Positions 1 through 5,209 of a DNA stretch of 5,209 nt are shown piece by piece. Both the position numbers and the translations under genes were made by a program. The stretch covers positions 1-5,209 of the forward strand of contig CAIWXY010000015.1 in NCBI GenBank assembly GCA_903916775.1, read 5' to 3'. The notes beneath the pieces were generated by a model. It was not told where the DNA came from. It searched no databases and saw only the letters and a program-made list of their open reading frames with translations. The number at the start of each line of letters is the position of its first letter. Within the stretch, counting starts at the first letter, position 1. The DNA is from an uncultured Actinomycetes bacterium. Its GTDB lineage: Bacteria > Actinomycetota > Actinomycetes > Nanopelagicales > Nanopelagicaceae.

Positions 1-1104
1 ATTGTTTATGACGATGAATCACTCAAAGGTTTCATCGAGAAAGCTACTGAAATTACGCCTAATCAACCAGTTCTTATCGATCGCTTCCTTGATGACGCTA
101 TTGAGATTGACGTTGATGCGCTCTACGATGGTAAAGAGCTCTACCTAGCTGGAGTTATGGAACATATAGAAGAAGCGGGAATTCACTCCGGTGATTCAGC
201 GTGCGTGCTTCCAAGTATCTCGATTTCCCACACCAAACTTGTAGAGTTAAGAGAAGCAACAGAGAAGATTGCGCGCGGTGTCGGCGTTCGCGGACTGATC
301 AACATTCAATTCGCGATCTCTCGCGCCGAACATGACGACACACTCTACGTGCTTGAGGCCAACCCTCGCGCTTCACGCACTGTGCCATTTGTCAGCAAAG
401 CAACTGGTATCGCCTTATCCAAGGCTGCTTCGATGATTGCTATGGGCAGTGATATCGAGTCACTTCGATCTAGCGGTTTTCTACCTCAATCTGGAGATGG
501 GCAGGCAATCGGTATTTCCATAAAGGAAGCCGTTCTGCCGTGGAATAGATTTAGACGAAGTGATGGAACCGGAGTAGATGCAGTACTCGGGCCAGAGATG
601 CGCTCAACCGGTGAAGTAATGGGTATTGCCGATACATTTGGTGAGGCGTATTTCAAATCGCAGATTGCCTCTTTTGGAACGTTGCCTGAATCAGGAAACG
701 TTTTTATCTCACTTTCTGCTCGAGACAAACTCGGAAGTGTGGAGCCTGCAAGAGCTTTGGCTGCCCTCGGCTTTACTCTCTACGCAACTAAAGGCACGCA
801 TGACCTTCTTGCAGAACATGGTGTTGACTCAACAGTAGTTCGCAAAAACTCAGAGCCTGGCGACGGATTATCGGCAGTCGACATGATCAATACATCGATG
901 GTTGATTTGGTCATCAATACACCGCTTGGACGAGGAACTCGCCATGACGGATGGTTGATTCGAACCGCATCTGTTCAGCGAGGCATCCCTATCATCACGA
1001 CCATAGCGGGATTCCGCGCTGCCGTCTCTGGCATTACCGAACTGCGCAACCACGAAATGTCAGTGTGCTCTCTACAAAACTGGCATAAAAAGAGTTTGGC
1101 ATAA
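1..1104 (+). CDS. carB: Carbamoyl-phosphate synthase large subunit, C-terminal part (5' end outside window)
   Basis: CarB works with the CarA glutaminase to make carbamoyl phosphate from bicarbonate, ammonia and two ATP, feeding pyrimidine and arginine synthesis in the cytoplasm. The frame is open from base 1, so the ATG at 157 is an internal methionine (MEHIEEAGIHSGDSA, a CarB signature), not the start. The 367 residues visible are about the last third of a protein usually near 1,070-1,100 residues. Visible parts are the end of the second ATP-grasp domain (FLDDAIEIDVDA at 34-45, LEANPRASRTVPFVSKATG at 118-136, LGPEMRSTGEVMG at 196-208) and the C-terminal MGS-like allosteric domain from about residue 233. 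That domain keeps YATKGT (261-266) and INTPLGRG (305-312), positions that bind UMP/IMP in characterised enzymes, so feedback control is plausible. pyrK follows after 9 bases. Family assignment is very secure. Confidence 0.97.
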   Translation: MVYDDESLKGFIEKATEITPNQPVLIDRFLDDAIEIDVDALYDGKELYLAGVMEHIEEAGIHSGDSACVLPSISISHTKLVELREATEKIARGVGVRGLINIQFAISRAEHDDTLYVLEANPRASRTVPFVSKATGIALSKAASMIAMGSDIESLRSSGFLPQSGDGQAIGISIKEAVLPWNRFRRSDGTGVDAVLGPEMRSTGEVMGIADTFGEAYFKSQIASFGTLPESGNVFISLSARDKLGSVEPARALAALGFTLYATKGTHDLLAEHGVDSTVVRKNSEPGDGLSAVDMINTSMVDLVINTPLGRGTRHDGWLIRTASVQRGIPIITTIAGFRAAVSGITELRNHEMSVCSLQNWHKKSLA

Positions 1105-1113
1105 GGTTGGGTT

Positions 1114-1974
1114 ATGGAGATGCCAACGATTAATTCTCGAGCCCAGCAAATGGATGCCGAAGTCATATCCAATAAACGTCTAGGCGCCTACAACCATATT
1201 GTTTTGGCTGTTAATGAGATCGCTACTTATGCAAAACCCGGAAACTTCGTAGCAATTTCCGTTGGTGGAGCAGGATCTTCGATGGTGTTGCGTCGCGCCT
1301 TTGCAATCTATAGGGCTCAGATTCGTCCAGATGGACAAGGCGTCATGGAACTAGTCGTTGCTCCTCATGGAAATGGAAGTAAGTGGCTGGCATCCAGAGA
1401 ACCAGGGGAGAGCGTGAACATTGTTGCTCCTCTTGGAACTGCATTTGGAATTCCAACTGAACCCGTGCGCGCTCTGCTTATTGGTGGCGGTTATGGGTCG
1501 GCTCCTCTCTTCGCGCTTGCCGAAAATCTCAAAACTAAGGGATGTCGCGTGGACATGGTTTTGGGAGCAAGTACAGCAGCAAAAATTTATGCTCCGCTTG
1601 AGGGAAAGCGCTCAGTTAACTCAATGACGCTAACAACTGATGATGGTTCGGCTGGTACTCAAGGTCGAGTGAGTGATGTCTTGCCTTCAGTCATTGAACA
1701 GAATCAGATCGAGATAATTTACTCCTGTGGTCCTATGGCTATGCTCTCCGCCATCACCGATATTGCAAATCGTTTCGGTGTCATGCACCAATGTTCTGTT
1801 GAGGAGTCAATGGCTTGCGGCATTGGGGTCTGCATGACCTGCGTACTGCCAGTGGAAGGCAGAGATGGAATCACCAGAATGGTTCGCACCTGCATAGAGG
1901 GGCCCGTCATGGATGGATCGAAAGTGACATGGAGTAAGTCGCGTGAGATTCCAGATGGGGTGTGGGGTAAGTAA
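1114..1974 (+). CDS. pyrK: Dihydroorotate dehydrogenase B, electron-transfer subunit PyrK
   Basis: PyrK is the FAD and [2Fe-2S] subunit of class 1B dihydroorotate dehydrogenase. It passes electrons from the FMN of PyrD to NAD+. The 286-residue protein has a ferredoxin-reductase-like FAD domain (LRRAFAIYR at 59-67; the family's usual proline before F is alanine here) and a nucleotide-binding domain with GGGYGSAPL (124-132) and CGPMAML (205-211). The C-terminal cluster site has Cys235, Cys240, Cys243 and Cys260, a C-x4-C-x2-C-x16-C spacing typical of PyrK. It is somewhat longer than the usual 255-265 residues. The ATG at 1114 is chosen because AAGG (1103-1106) lies 7 bases upstream; the in-frame ATG at 1120 has GGAG directly abutting it, too close to serve. 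It sits between carB and pyrD, and its stop overlaps the pyrD start, which fits 1:1 subunit production. Confidence is high from motifs and from the adjacent class 1B pyrD. Confidence 0.94.
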   Translation: MEMPTINSRAQQMDAEVISNKRLGAYNHIVLAVNEIATYAKPGNFVAISVGGAGSSMVLRRAFAIYRAQIRPDGQGVMELVVAPHGNGSKWLASREPGESVNIVAPLGTAFGIPTEPVRALLIGGGYGSAPLFALAENLKTKGCRVDMVLGASTAAKIYAPLEGKRSVNSMTLTTDDGSAGTQGRVSDVLPSVIEQNQIEIIYSCGPMAMLSAITDIANRFGVMHQCSVEESMACGIGVCMTCVLPVEGRDGITRMVRTCIEGPVMDGSKVTWSKSREIPDGVWGK

Positions 1975-2921
1975 TGATGGAAACCAACTACACATTTGAT
2001 TTTTCAACCGCGCTAGCGGATCGACGCATCCCGAACCCGATTCTTACTGCAAGTGGTACTGCAGGATCTGGGAAAGAACTTTCTCAATTTTTCCCACTAA
2101 GCGACATAGGCGCGGTAGTAACCAAGTCCATCATGCTTAAGCCGCGCAGTGGTCGCGCAACTCCTCGAATGGCTGAAACTCCCAGCGGAATGCTCAACTC
2201 GATTGGATTACAAGGCCCTGGAATCGATATTTTTCTTGAGAACGATATTCCTTGGCTCGTTTCTCAAGGAGCGCGAATAATCGTCAGTATTGCTGGAGAA
2301 ACCGTAGAAGATTATGCGGTTCTCGCAAGAAAATTACGTGCCGTACCTGGCATTACAGCGCTAGAAGTAAATATCTCTTGTCCTAACGTGGAAAATCGCG
2401 GCCAAGTATTTGCCTGCAATCCAACAACTGCTCGCGAAGCTATATCTGCAGTACGTCGAAATATTGGGGGAGAGCTGCCTATCTTCGCCAAGCTTTCACC
2501 TGATGTCACAGACATTGTCTCCATTGCAACTGAGGTAGTTGATGCTGGGGCCGATGGCCTTGCTTTGATCAACACAATTCTTGGCATGGTAATCGACACA
2601 AACACCATGTTCCCACGTCTTTCGCAGAAGACAGGTGGTTTGTCAGGTCCCGCAATTCGTCCAGTCGCTGTTAGGGCGATCTATCAAGTTCATGCCGCGC
2701 TACCAAATGTTCCAATCATCGGTATGGGTGGAGTTGCCTCGGGACGAGACGCCTTTGAACTCGTATTAGCGGGTGCAAGCGCGATTTCAGTCGGTACTGC
2801 AACTTTTGGCAATCCAACAGCTGCGATCAGCATCAAAGAAGAGTTGGAGAACATTCTCATCGAAAAGGGATTTGCTACCTTCCACCAAGCTATCGGTTTT
2901 GCTCATCGCGAGGAGATCTAA
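1974..2921 (+). CDS. pyrD: Dihydroorotate dehydrogenase B, catalytic subunit (class 1B)
   Basis: This FMN-dependent TIM-barrel subunit oxidises dihydroorotate to orotate in the cytoplasm, partnered by PyrK. The 315 residues match the class 1 family length. Visible motifs are NPILTASGTAG (21-31), Lys51 in TKSIML, NSIGLQGPG (75-83), NISCPNVENRG (133-143), AKLSPD (172-177), INT (199-201), GGLSGPAIRP (221-230), GMGGVASGRDA (250-260) and SVGTATF (272-278). Cys136 in SCPN is the catalytic base of class 1 enzymes; the membrane, quinone-using class 2 enzymes have serine and an N-terminal helix extension, both absent here. The start codon overlaps the pyrK stop by one base (TAATG). A second ATG follows at once (1977), so the first residue is uncertain by one codon; GGGG at 1964-1967 is the only SD-like sequence. 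Many well-studied actinomycetes use class 2 instead, so the 1B pair is a lineage trait worth noting. Confidence 0.96.
   Translation: MMETNYTFDFSTALADRRIPNPILTASGTAGSGKELSQFFPLSDIGAVVTKSIMLKPRSGRATPRMAETPSGMLNSIGLQGPGIDIFLENDIPWLVSQGARIIVSIAGETVEDYAVLARKLRAVPGITALEVNISCPNVENRGQVFACNPTTAREAISAVRRNIGGELPIFAKLSPDVTDIVSIATEVVDAGADGLALINTILGMVIDTNTMFPRLSQKTGGLSGPAIRPVAVRAIYQVHAALPNVPIIGMGGVASGRDAFELVLAGASAISVGTATFGNPTAAISIKEELENILIEKGFATFHQAIGFAHREEI
2911..2915 (+). promoter_or_regulatory. Shine-Dalgarno of pyrF inside the pyrD 3' end
   Basis: AGGAG lies 5 bases before the ATG at 2921 and 8 bases before the tandem ATG at 2924. By spacing alone the second ATG is slightly the better start, so pyrF may be 236 rather than 237 residues. 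The site is embedded in the last pyrD codons. Confidence 0.7.
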
Positions 2922-3634
2922 TGATGACATCACGCAATTCGAAGTCACCGATCATTCTTGCGCTAGATACCGATGATCTGGATATCGCAGGTCAATGGAT
3001 AGAAGCAACGCGAGAAAGTATCGATATCTATAAAGTTGGACTTGAATTTTTTCTCAAATTTGGCGCAGCAGGTCTCAATAGACTTTCTGAATATGCCGAC
3101 TTCGAACTCTTCTTAGATTTGAAATTACACGATATCCCAAACACCGTTGCTGGAGCTGTTGCGTCGGTCAAAGATCTTAATCCGCGCTTTCTGACAGTGC
3201 ATGCCTCTGGTGGCGCCCCAATGATTGAAGCTGCAGCGCAGCAAGCCCCAGATGTCGACATCACGGCAGTAACAGTTCTTACATCGATCTCCCCAGAGCT
3301 CTTACTCTCTATGGGAATTGACTCGACTCCGCTTGAGTTCGCACTTAAACTCGCACTCTCCGCCGCTGATGCAGGTGCACGAGCCATTGTTTGTTCACCA
3401 CTCGAAGTTGCTGCAATCAAAGGAGCGCTAGGGGACCGAGTCTCGACCATCACTCCAGGAGTTCGCCCAGCAGGTGCATCACTTGGTGATCAATCTCGAG
3501 TGATGACTCCTAAGGATGCCATCTCCGCTGGTTCAGACTTCCTTGTTATCGGGCGTCCCATCACATCGCTTTTCGAGCAGTCACCACAAGCTATGGGCGA
3601 TAAGGCTCGTGAGATTTTGGATTCAATTTCTTGA
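2921..3634 (+). CDS. pyrF: Orotidine 5'-phosphate decarboxylase (short, type 1 form)
   Basis: PyrF decarboxylates OMP to UMP, the last step of de novo UMP synthesis, as a cytoplasmic TIM-barrel dimer. At 237 residues it has the length of the E. coli/Bacillus type. Motifs in order are LALDTDD (13-19, substrate aspartate), IYKVGLEFF (36-44, active-site lysine 38), DLKLHDIPNTV (66-76, with Asp66, Lys68 and Asp71 as the charged catalytic network), TVHASGG (92-98), TPGVRP (178-183) and VIGRPIT (209-215, phosphate-binding arginine 212). All catalytic residues are present. Mycobacterial and Streptomyces enzymes are, from general knowledge, the longer type 2 form near 275 residues, so the short form here differs from the common actinobacterial version. 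The start overlaps the pyrD stop by one base, and its own stop overlaps the next gene's TTG start by four. Confidence 0.96.
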   Translation: MMTSRNSKSPIILALDTDDLDIAGQWIEATRESIDIYKVGLEFFLKFGAAGLNRLSEYADFELFLDLKLHDIPNTVAGAVASVKDLNPRFLTVHASGGAPMIEAAAQQAPDVDITAVTVLTSISPELLLSMGIDSTPLEFALKLALSAADAGARAIVCSPLEVAAIKGALGDRVSTITPGVRPAGASLGDQSRVMTPKDAISAGSDFLVIGRPITSLFEQSPQAMGDKAREILDSIS

Positions 3635-4521
3635 GTGCGCAAAAGCCACCTCAATTGACACATGAGGCTCGATTGGCGGCTCTTGCAATCGCGAAAGAGT
3701 CACGCCAAGCACGAGCCGCTATCAAAAATGCCATAGCTAATGGAGAAGCAACGATCTTTGATGCAATCAACGATCCACGAGAATCTATTAGGCGAATGCG
3801 AGTTATCGAATTACTCTCTGCAGTACCCGGAGTAGGCAAGGTGAGAGCAGCTATGATCATGGAGCGCCGAAACATTTCGCCTACCCGTAGGATTGGGGGC
3901 CTAGGCGTGCATCAACTGATGAGTCTTCGAGGGGAGTTAGCTGTGGGCAAAATTGATTCTCAGCGAGGCAACCTCATCGTGATCTCTGGTCCCGGCGGAG
4001 TTGGAAAAAGTACGATCACAAATGCTTTACGGAAGGATCCTCGTTTTTGGGTCAGCGTCTCGGCTACAACTCGCGAACCAAGAGCGGGCGAGAAGGATGG
4101 CGTCGACTATTACTTCTATACTCCCGAGCGATTTCAAAACATGATAGATGAGGGTGAATTCCTCGAGTGGGCAGATTTTGCTGGAAACCGATATGGCACC
4201 CCACGCGCACCCGTGGAAGAGTGGCGTGCCGTTGGCAAGCACGTGATTCTGGAGATCGAGATTGATGGCGCACGTCAGGTTCGTAAATCTGAAGGAAGTG
4301 CCAAACTCTTCTTCATTTCACCCCCGGACTGGGATGAATTGGTCCGCAGGCTCACCGGCCGGGGCACCGATTCGCCTGAACGGCGAGCTGCCCGATTGGC
4401 CTTGGCGGAGCAAGAGATGGCCGCTGCACCGGAGTTTGATGAGATTTTGGTCAACGACCAAGTCGACCTATTGCTGGCCCGCCTGATACCCTTGGCAAGT
4501 GCACCCCTCAAGGGGCAATAA
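3631..4521 (+). CDS. gmk: Fusion of actinobacterial integration host factor (mIHF) domain and guanylate kinase
   Basis: One uninterrupted frame of 296 residues encodes two proteins that are normally separate neighbours. Residues 1-100 match mIHF/sIHF, a nucleoid protein that binds and bends DNA: QLTHEARLAAL at the start, a helical basic stretch, VPGVGKVRAAMIMER (65-79) resembling the S13-like two-turn motif, and SPTRRIGGLG (83-92). After a short linker (about 101-112) comes a full guanylate kinase, which phosphorylates GMP to GDP with ATP: P-loop GPGGVGKST (120-128), SVSATTREPRAGE (142-154) and GNRYGT (185-190) for GMP binding, ILEIEIDGARQV (206-217), and the lid arginines RLTGRGTDSPERRAARL (240-256). 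The only available start is TTG at 3631, overlapping the pyrF stop as TTGA; an in-frame stop lies at 3610-3612. The SD is weak (GGA at 3619-3621), suggesting coupled translation. Free Gmk is usually 190-210 residues, mIHF about 105. Domain identities are secure; whether the fused chain is the main product is not known. Confidence 0.9.
   Translation: MSAQKPPQLTHEARLAALAIAKESRQARAAIKNAIANGEATIFDAINDPRESIRRMRVIELLSAVPGVGKVRAAMIMERRNISPTRRIGGLGVHQLMSLRGELAVGKIDSQRGNLIVISGPGGVGKSTITNALRKDPRFWVSVSATTREPRAGEKDGVDYYFYTPERFQNMIDEGEFLEWADFAGNRYGTPRAPVEEWRAVGKHVILEIEIDGARQVRKSEGSAKLFFISPPDWDELVRRLTGRGTDSPERRAARLALAEQEMAAAPEFDEILVNDQVDLLLARLIPLASAPLKGQ
3929..3936 (+). promoter_or_regulatory. Internal Shine-Dalgarno at the mIHF/Gmk boundary
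   Basis: GAGGGGAG ends 6 bases before an in-frame GTG at 3943-3945. It is stronger than the SD of the upstream TTG start and lies at the mIHF/Gmk junction. It could be a working ribosome site or a relic of the gmk start from before fusion. Because it also encodes Arg-Gly-Glu (100-102), chance cannot be excluded. Confidence 0.5.
3943..4521 (+). CDS. gmk: Possible free guanylate kinase from an internal GTG start
   Basis: Initiation at the GTG that encodes Val105 of the fusion would give a 192-residue protein beginning MGKIDSQRGNLIVISGP. That is the normal length and normal N-terminal layout of a stand-alone guanylate kinase, with about 15 residues before the P-loop. The support is the GAGGGGAG at 3929-3936 and the exact match of this codon to the domain border. 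It shares frame and stop with the fusion, so it is an alternative product, not an extra gene. No expression evidence is available from sequence. Confidence 0.42.
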   Translation: MGKIDSQRGNLIVISGPGGVGKSTITNALRKDPRFWVSVSATTREPRAGEKDGVDYYFYTPERFQNMIDEGEFLEWADFAGNRYGTPRAPVEEWRAVGKHVILEIEIDGARQVRKSEGSAKLFFISPPDWDELVRRLTGRGTDSPERRAARLALAEQEMAAAPEFDEILVNDQVDLLLARLIPLASAPLKGQ

Positions 4522-4522
4522 T

Positions 4523-4552
4523 CGACTTAGGCTCTCTTAAGTCGGCATTTTT
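4523..4552 (+). terminator. Candidate rho-independent terminator after gmk
   Basis: CGACTTAGG (4523-4531) can pair with CTTAAGTCG (4536-4544) through nine pairs, one of them G-T, around a CTCT loop. Five T residues follow at 4548-4552 after a three-base GCA gap. The stem has only four G-C pairs and the T-run is short and offset, so termination may be partial. It sits directly after the gmk stop codon, the right place to separate the pyr-gmk message from rpoZ. Confidence 0.55.
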
Positions 4553-4587
4553 CACGTTAGTTCATACGAAAAGATTGAGGTCACCTG

Positions 4588-4872
4588 ATGGCATCTAACC
4601 TAACCGATGGAATTACCCATCCTCCTATCGATCAACTTTTGGATGCAGCTGGTTCCAAATACAGCCTCGTTCTCTATGCGGCTAAGCGTGCTCGTCAGAT
4701 CAATGCATATTATTCCCAACTAGGCGAAGGTCTCCTTGAGTATGTAGGTCCACTTGTTGAGACCTATGTTCATGAAAAGCCGCTTTCAATCGCGCTACGC
4801 GAGATCAGCGAAGGTCTTTTGACTATCGAAAACCTTGAGCCAGCTTCCACGGCGACAGAAGCCTCTGCGTAA
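4588..4872 (+). CDS. rpoZ: DNA-directed RNA polymerase subunit omega
   Basis: Omega assists folding and assembly of the beta' subunit into RNA polymerase. The 94-residue protein contains the highly conserved core KYSLVLYAAKRARQ (24-37), INAYYSQLGEGLLEYVGP (38-55) and KPLSIALREISEGLL (64-78), the actinobacterial form of the family. The tail from about residue 82 is Ala/Ser/Thr/Glu-rich and probably disordered. GAGG at 4577-4580 is 7 bases before the ATG, supporting this start. It follows gmk after 66 bases holding a candidate terminator, so its own promoter nearby would be expected, but none is clear. The gmk-rpoZ-coaBC order is widely kept in actinomycetes. In other bacteria omega forms part of a ppGpp site on polymerase; whether that holds here is not visible. 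Confidence 0.96.
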   Translation: MASNLTDGITHPPIDQLLDAAGSKYSLVLYAAKRARQINAYYSQLGEGLLEYVGPLVETYVHEKPLSIALREISEGLLTIENLEPASTATEASA

Positions 4873-4905
4873 ATCTGAATTCGCGCATATCCCATCACTC
4901 ATACC

Positions 4906-4909
4906 GGAG
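4906..4909 (+). promoter_or_regulatory. Shine-Dalgarno of coaBC
   Basis: GGAG lies 8 bases before the ATG at 4918. A nearer ATG at 4910 is in another frame and abuts the GGAG, so it is not the start. Confidence 0.65.
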
Positions 4910-4917
4910 ATGATCGT

Positions 4918-5209
4918 ATGACCACGCTACAAGGTCGGGAGATTCTTCTTGGTGTAGGTGGTGGGATTTCTGCATATAAGAGTTGCGAGCTTCTACGACG
5001 CCTCCAAGATTCTGGCTTCTTGGTGAGAGTCGTCCCTACTCGTTCAAGTCTAAATTTCGTCGGCGCTGCAACATGGGAAGCGCTATCCGGACGAGAAGTT
5101 CCGACGGATCTGTGGAATCGTGTTCATGAAGTTCCGCATATCTCACTAGCAAAGAGTTCTGACGCAATTGTCATTGCTCCTGCTACAGCCGATCTCATTG
5201 CACGTTTGG
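4918..5209 (+). CDS. coaBC: Phosphopantothenoylcysteine decarboxylase/synthetase, N-terminal part (3' end outside window)
   Basis: CoaBC joins cysteine to 4'-phosphopantothenate (CoaB domain) and decarboxylates the product to 4'-phosphopantetheine (CoaC domain) in coenzyme A synthesis. Only 97 residues are visible, all from the FMN-dependent CoaC flavoprotein domain: REILLGVGGGISAYKS (7-22, FMN-binding loop and helix), VVPTRSSLNFVGAATWEALS (38-57), VPHISLA (72-78, with His74 at the position of the catalytic histidine) and IAPATADLIARL (86-97). The PATAD variant in place of PATAN is one I recall from other actinobacterial homologues. The full protein is normally about 400 residues, so the CoaB domain cannot be confirmed here; a CoaC-only protein is formally possible but unlikely in this gene order. 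It lies 45 bases after rpoZ, probably in the same transcript. Confidence 0.93.
   Translation, partial: MTTLQGREILLGVGGGISAYKSCELLRRLQDSGFLVRVVPTRSSLNFVGAATWEALSGREVPTDLWNRVHEVPHISLAKSSDAIVIAPATADLIARL

Noticed and set aside
157..1104. A seemingly complete gene starting with ATG at 157
   Set aside because: The same frame is open to base 1 and encodes clear CarB sequence (FLDDAIEIDVDA), so this ATG is an internal methionine of a protein cut by the window edge.
2312..2608. A 98-codon minus-strand open frame opposite pyrD
   Set aside because: It lies wholly within conserved pyrD coding sequence and its translation resembles no family; other minus-strand frames in the window were rejected on the same grounds.
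3019..3030. The short palindrome TATCGATA near the start of pyrF
   Set aside because: It is a common eight-base palindrome inside codons of a conserved segment, with no second copy nearby to suggest a binding site.
3028..3453. A 141-codon minus-strand open frame opposite pyrF
   Set aside because: It is the codon-phase shadow of a conserved enzyme gene: Ser/Ala-rich low-complexity translation and no recognisable domain.
4551..4568. A possible rpoZ promoter (TTCACG and CATACG)
   Set aside because: The boxes are only six bases apart and match the consensus poorly; at a 17-base spacer the upstream hexamer is AGTCGG, not a -35 box.
4578..4586. The small dyad AGGTCACCT across the rpoZ ribosome site
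   Set aside because: The arms are four bases with one base between them, too tight for an RNA hairpin, and a lone short dyad is not evidence for an operator.
4873..4917. The rpoZ-coaBC spacer as a site for a terminator, promoter or small RNA
   Set aside because: Only a ribosome site is visible; no stem with a T-run and no paired promoter boxes were found in these 45 bases.

Overview
The window is a compact, entirely plus-strand stretch of bacterial chromosome. In order it holds the 3' third of carB, pyrK, pyrD (class 1B), pyrF, one reading frame joining an actinobacterial integration host factor (mIHF) domain to guanylate kinase, rpoZ, and the 5' end of coaBC. The mIHF family is known only from Actinomycetota, and the order pyr genes - mihF - gmk - rpoZ - coaBC is the classic actinobacterial arrangement, so the host is very probably an actinomycete. 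Base composition looks close to half G+C, with many 60-base lines at 43-53%. The genes overlap or nearly touch. Together these point to a low-GC, streamlined lineage such as the freshwater Nanopelagicales (acI). That placement is inference, not proof.

Region 1 (1-3634) is the distal part of a pyrimidine biosynthesis operon. CarB makes carbamoyl phosphate, PyrK/PyrD oxidise dihydroorotate to orotate with NAD+ as the expected final acceptor, and PyrF converts OMP to UMP. The gene steps are tight: a 9-base gap at carB/pyrK, a TAATG one-base overlap at pyrK/pyrD and at pyrD/pyrF, and a TTGA four-base overlap at pyrF/mihF-gmk. One polycistronic message with coupled translation is the natural reading.

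Region 2 (3631-4521) is the most unusual part. A nucleoid-protein domain (residues about 1-100) runs without a stop into a complete guanylate kinase (residues about 113-296). At the domain boundary there is an in-frame GTG (3943) preceded at good spacing by a purine-rich GAGGGGAG. The frame may therefore yield both a fused mIHF-Gmk and a free 192-residue Gmk. The DNA-binding loop of the mIHF part also seems to lack one arginine that is conserved in characterised relatives.

Region 3 (4522-5209) starts with a hairpin plus short T-run that may end or attenuate the pyr-gmk message. It is followed by rpoZ (RNA polymerase omega) and the start of coaBC (coenzyme A synthesis), which runs off the window. 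No RNA genes, mobile elements, CRISPR arrays or minus-strand genes were found, and no gene-free stretch exceeds 66 bases.
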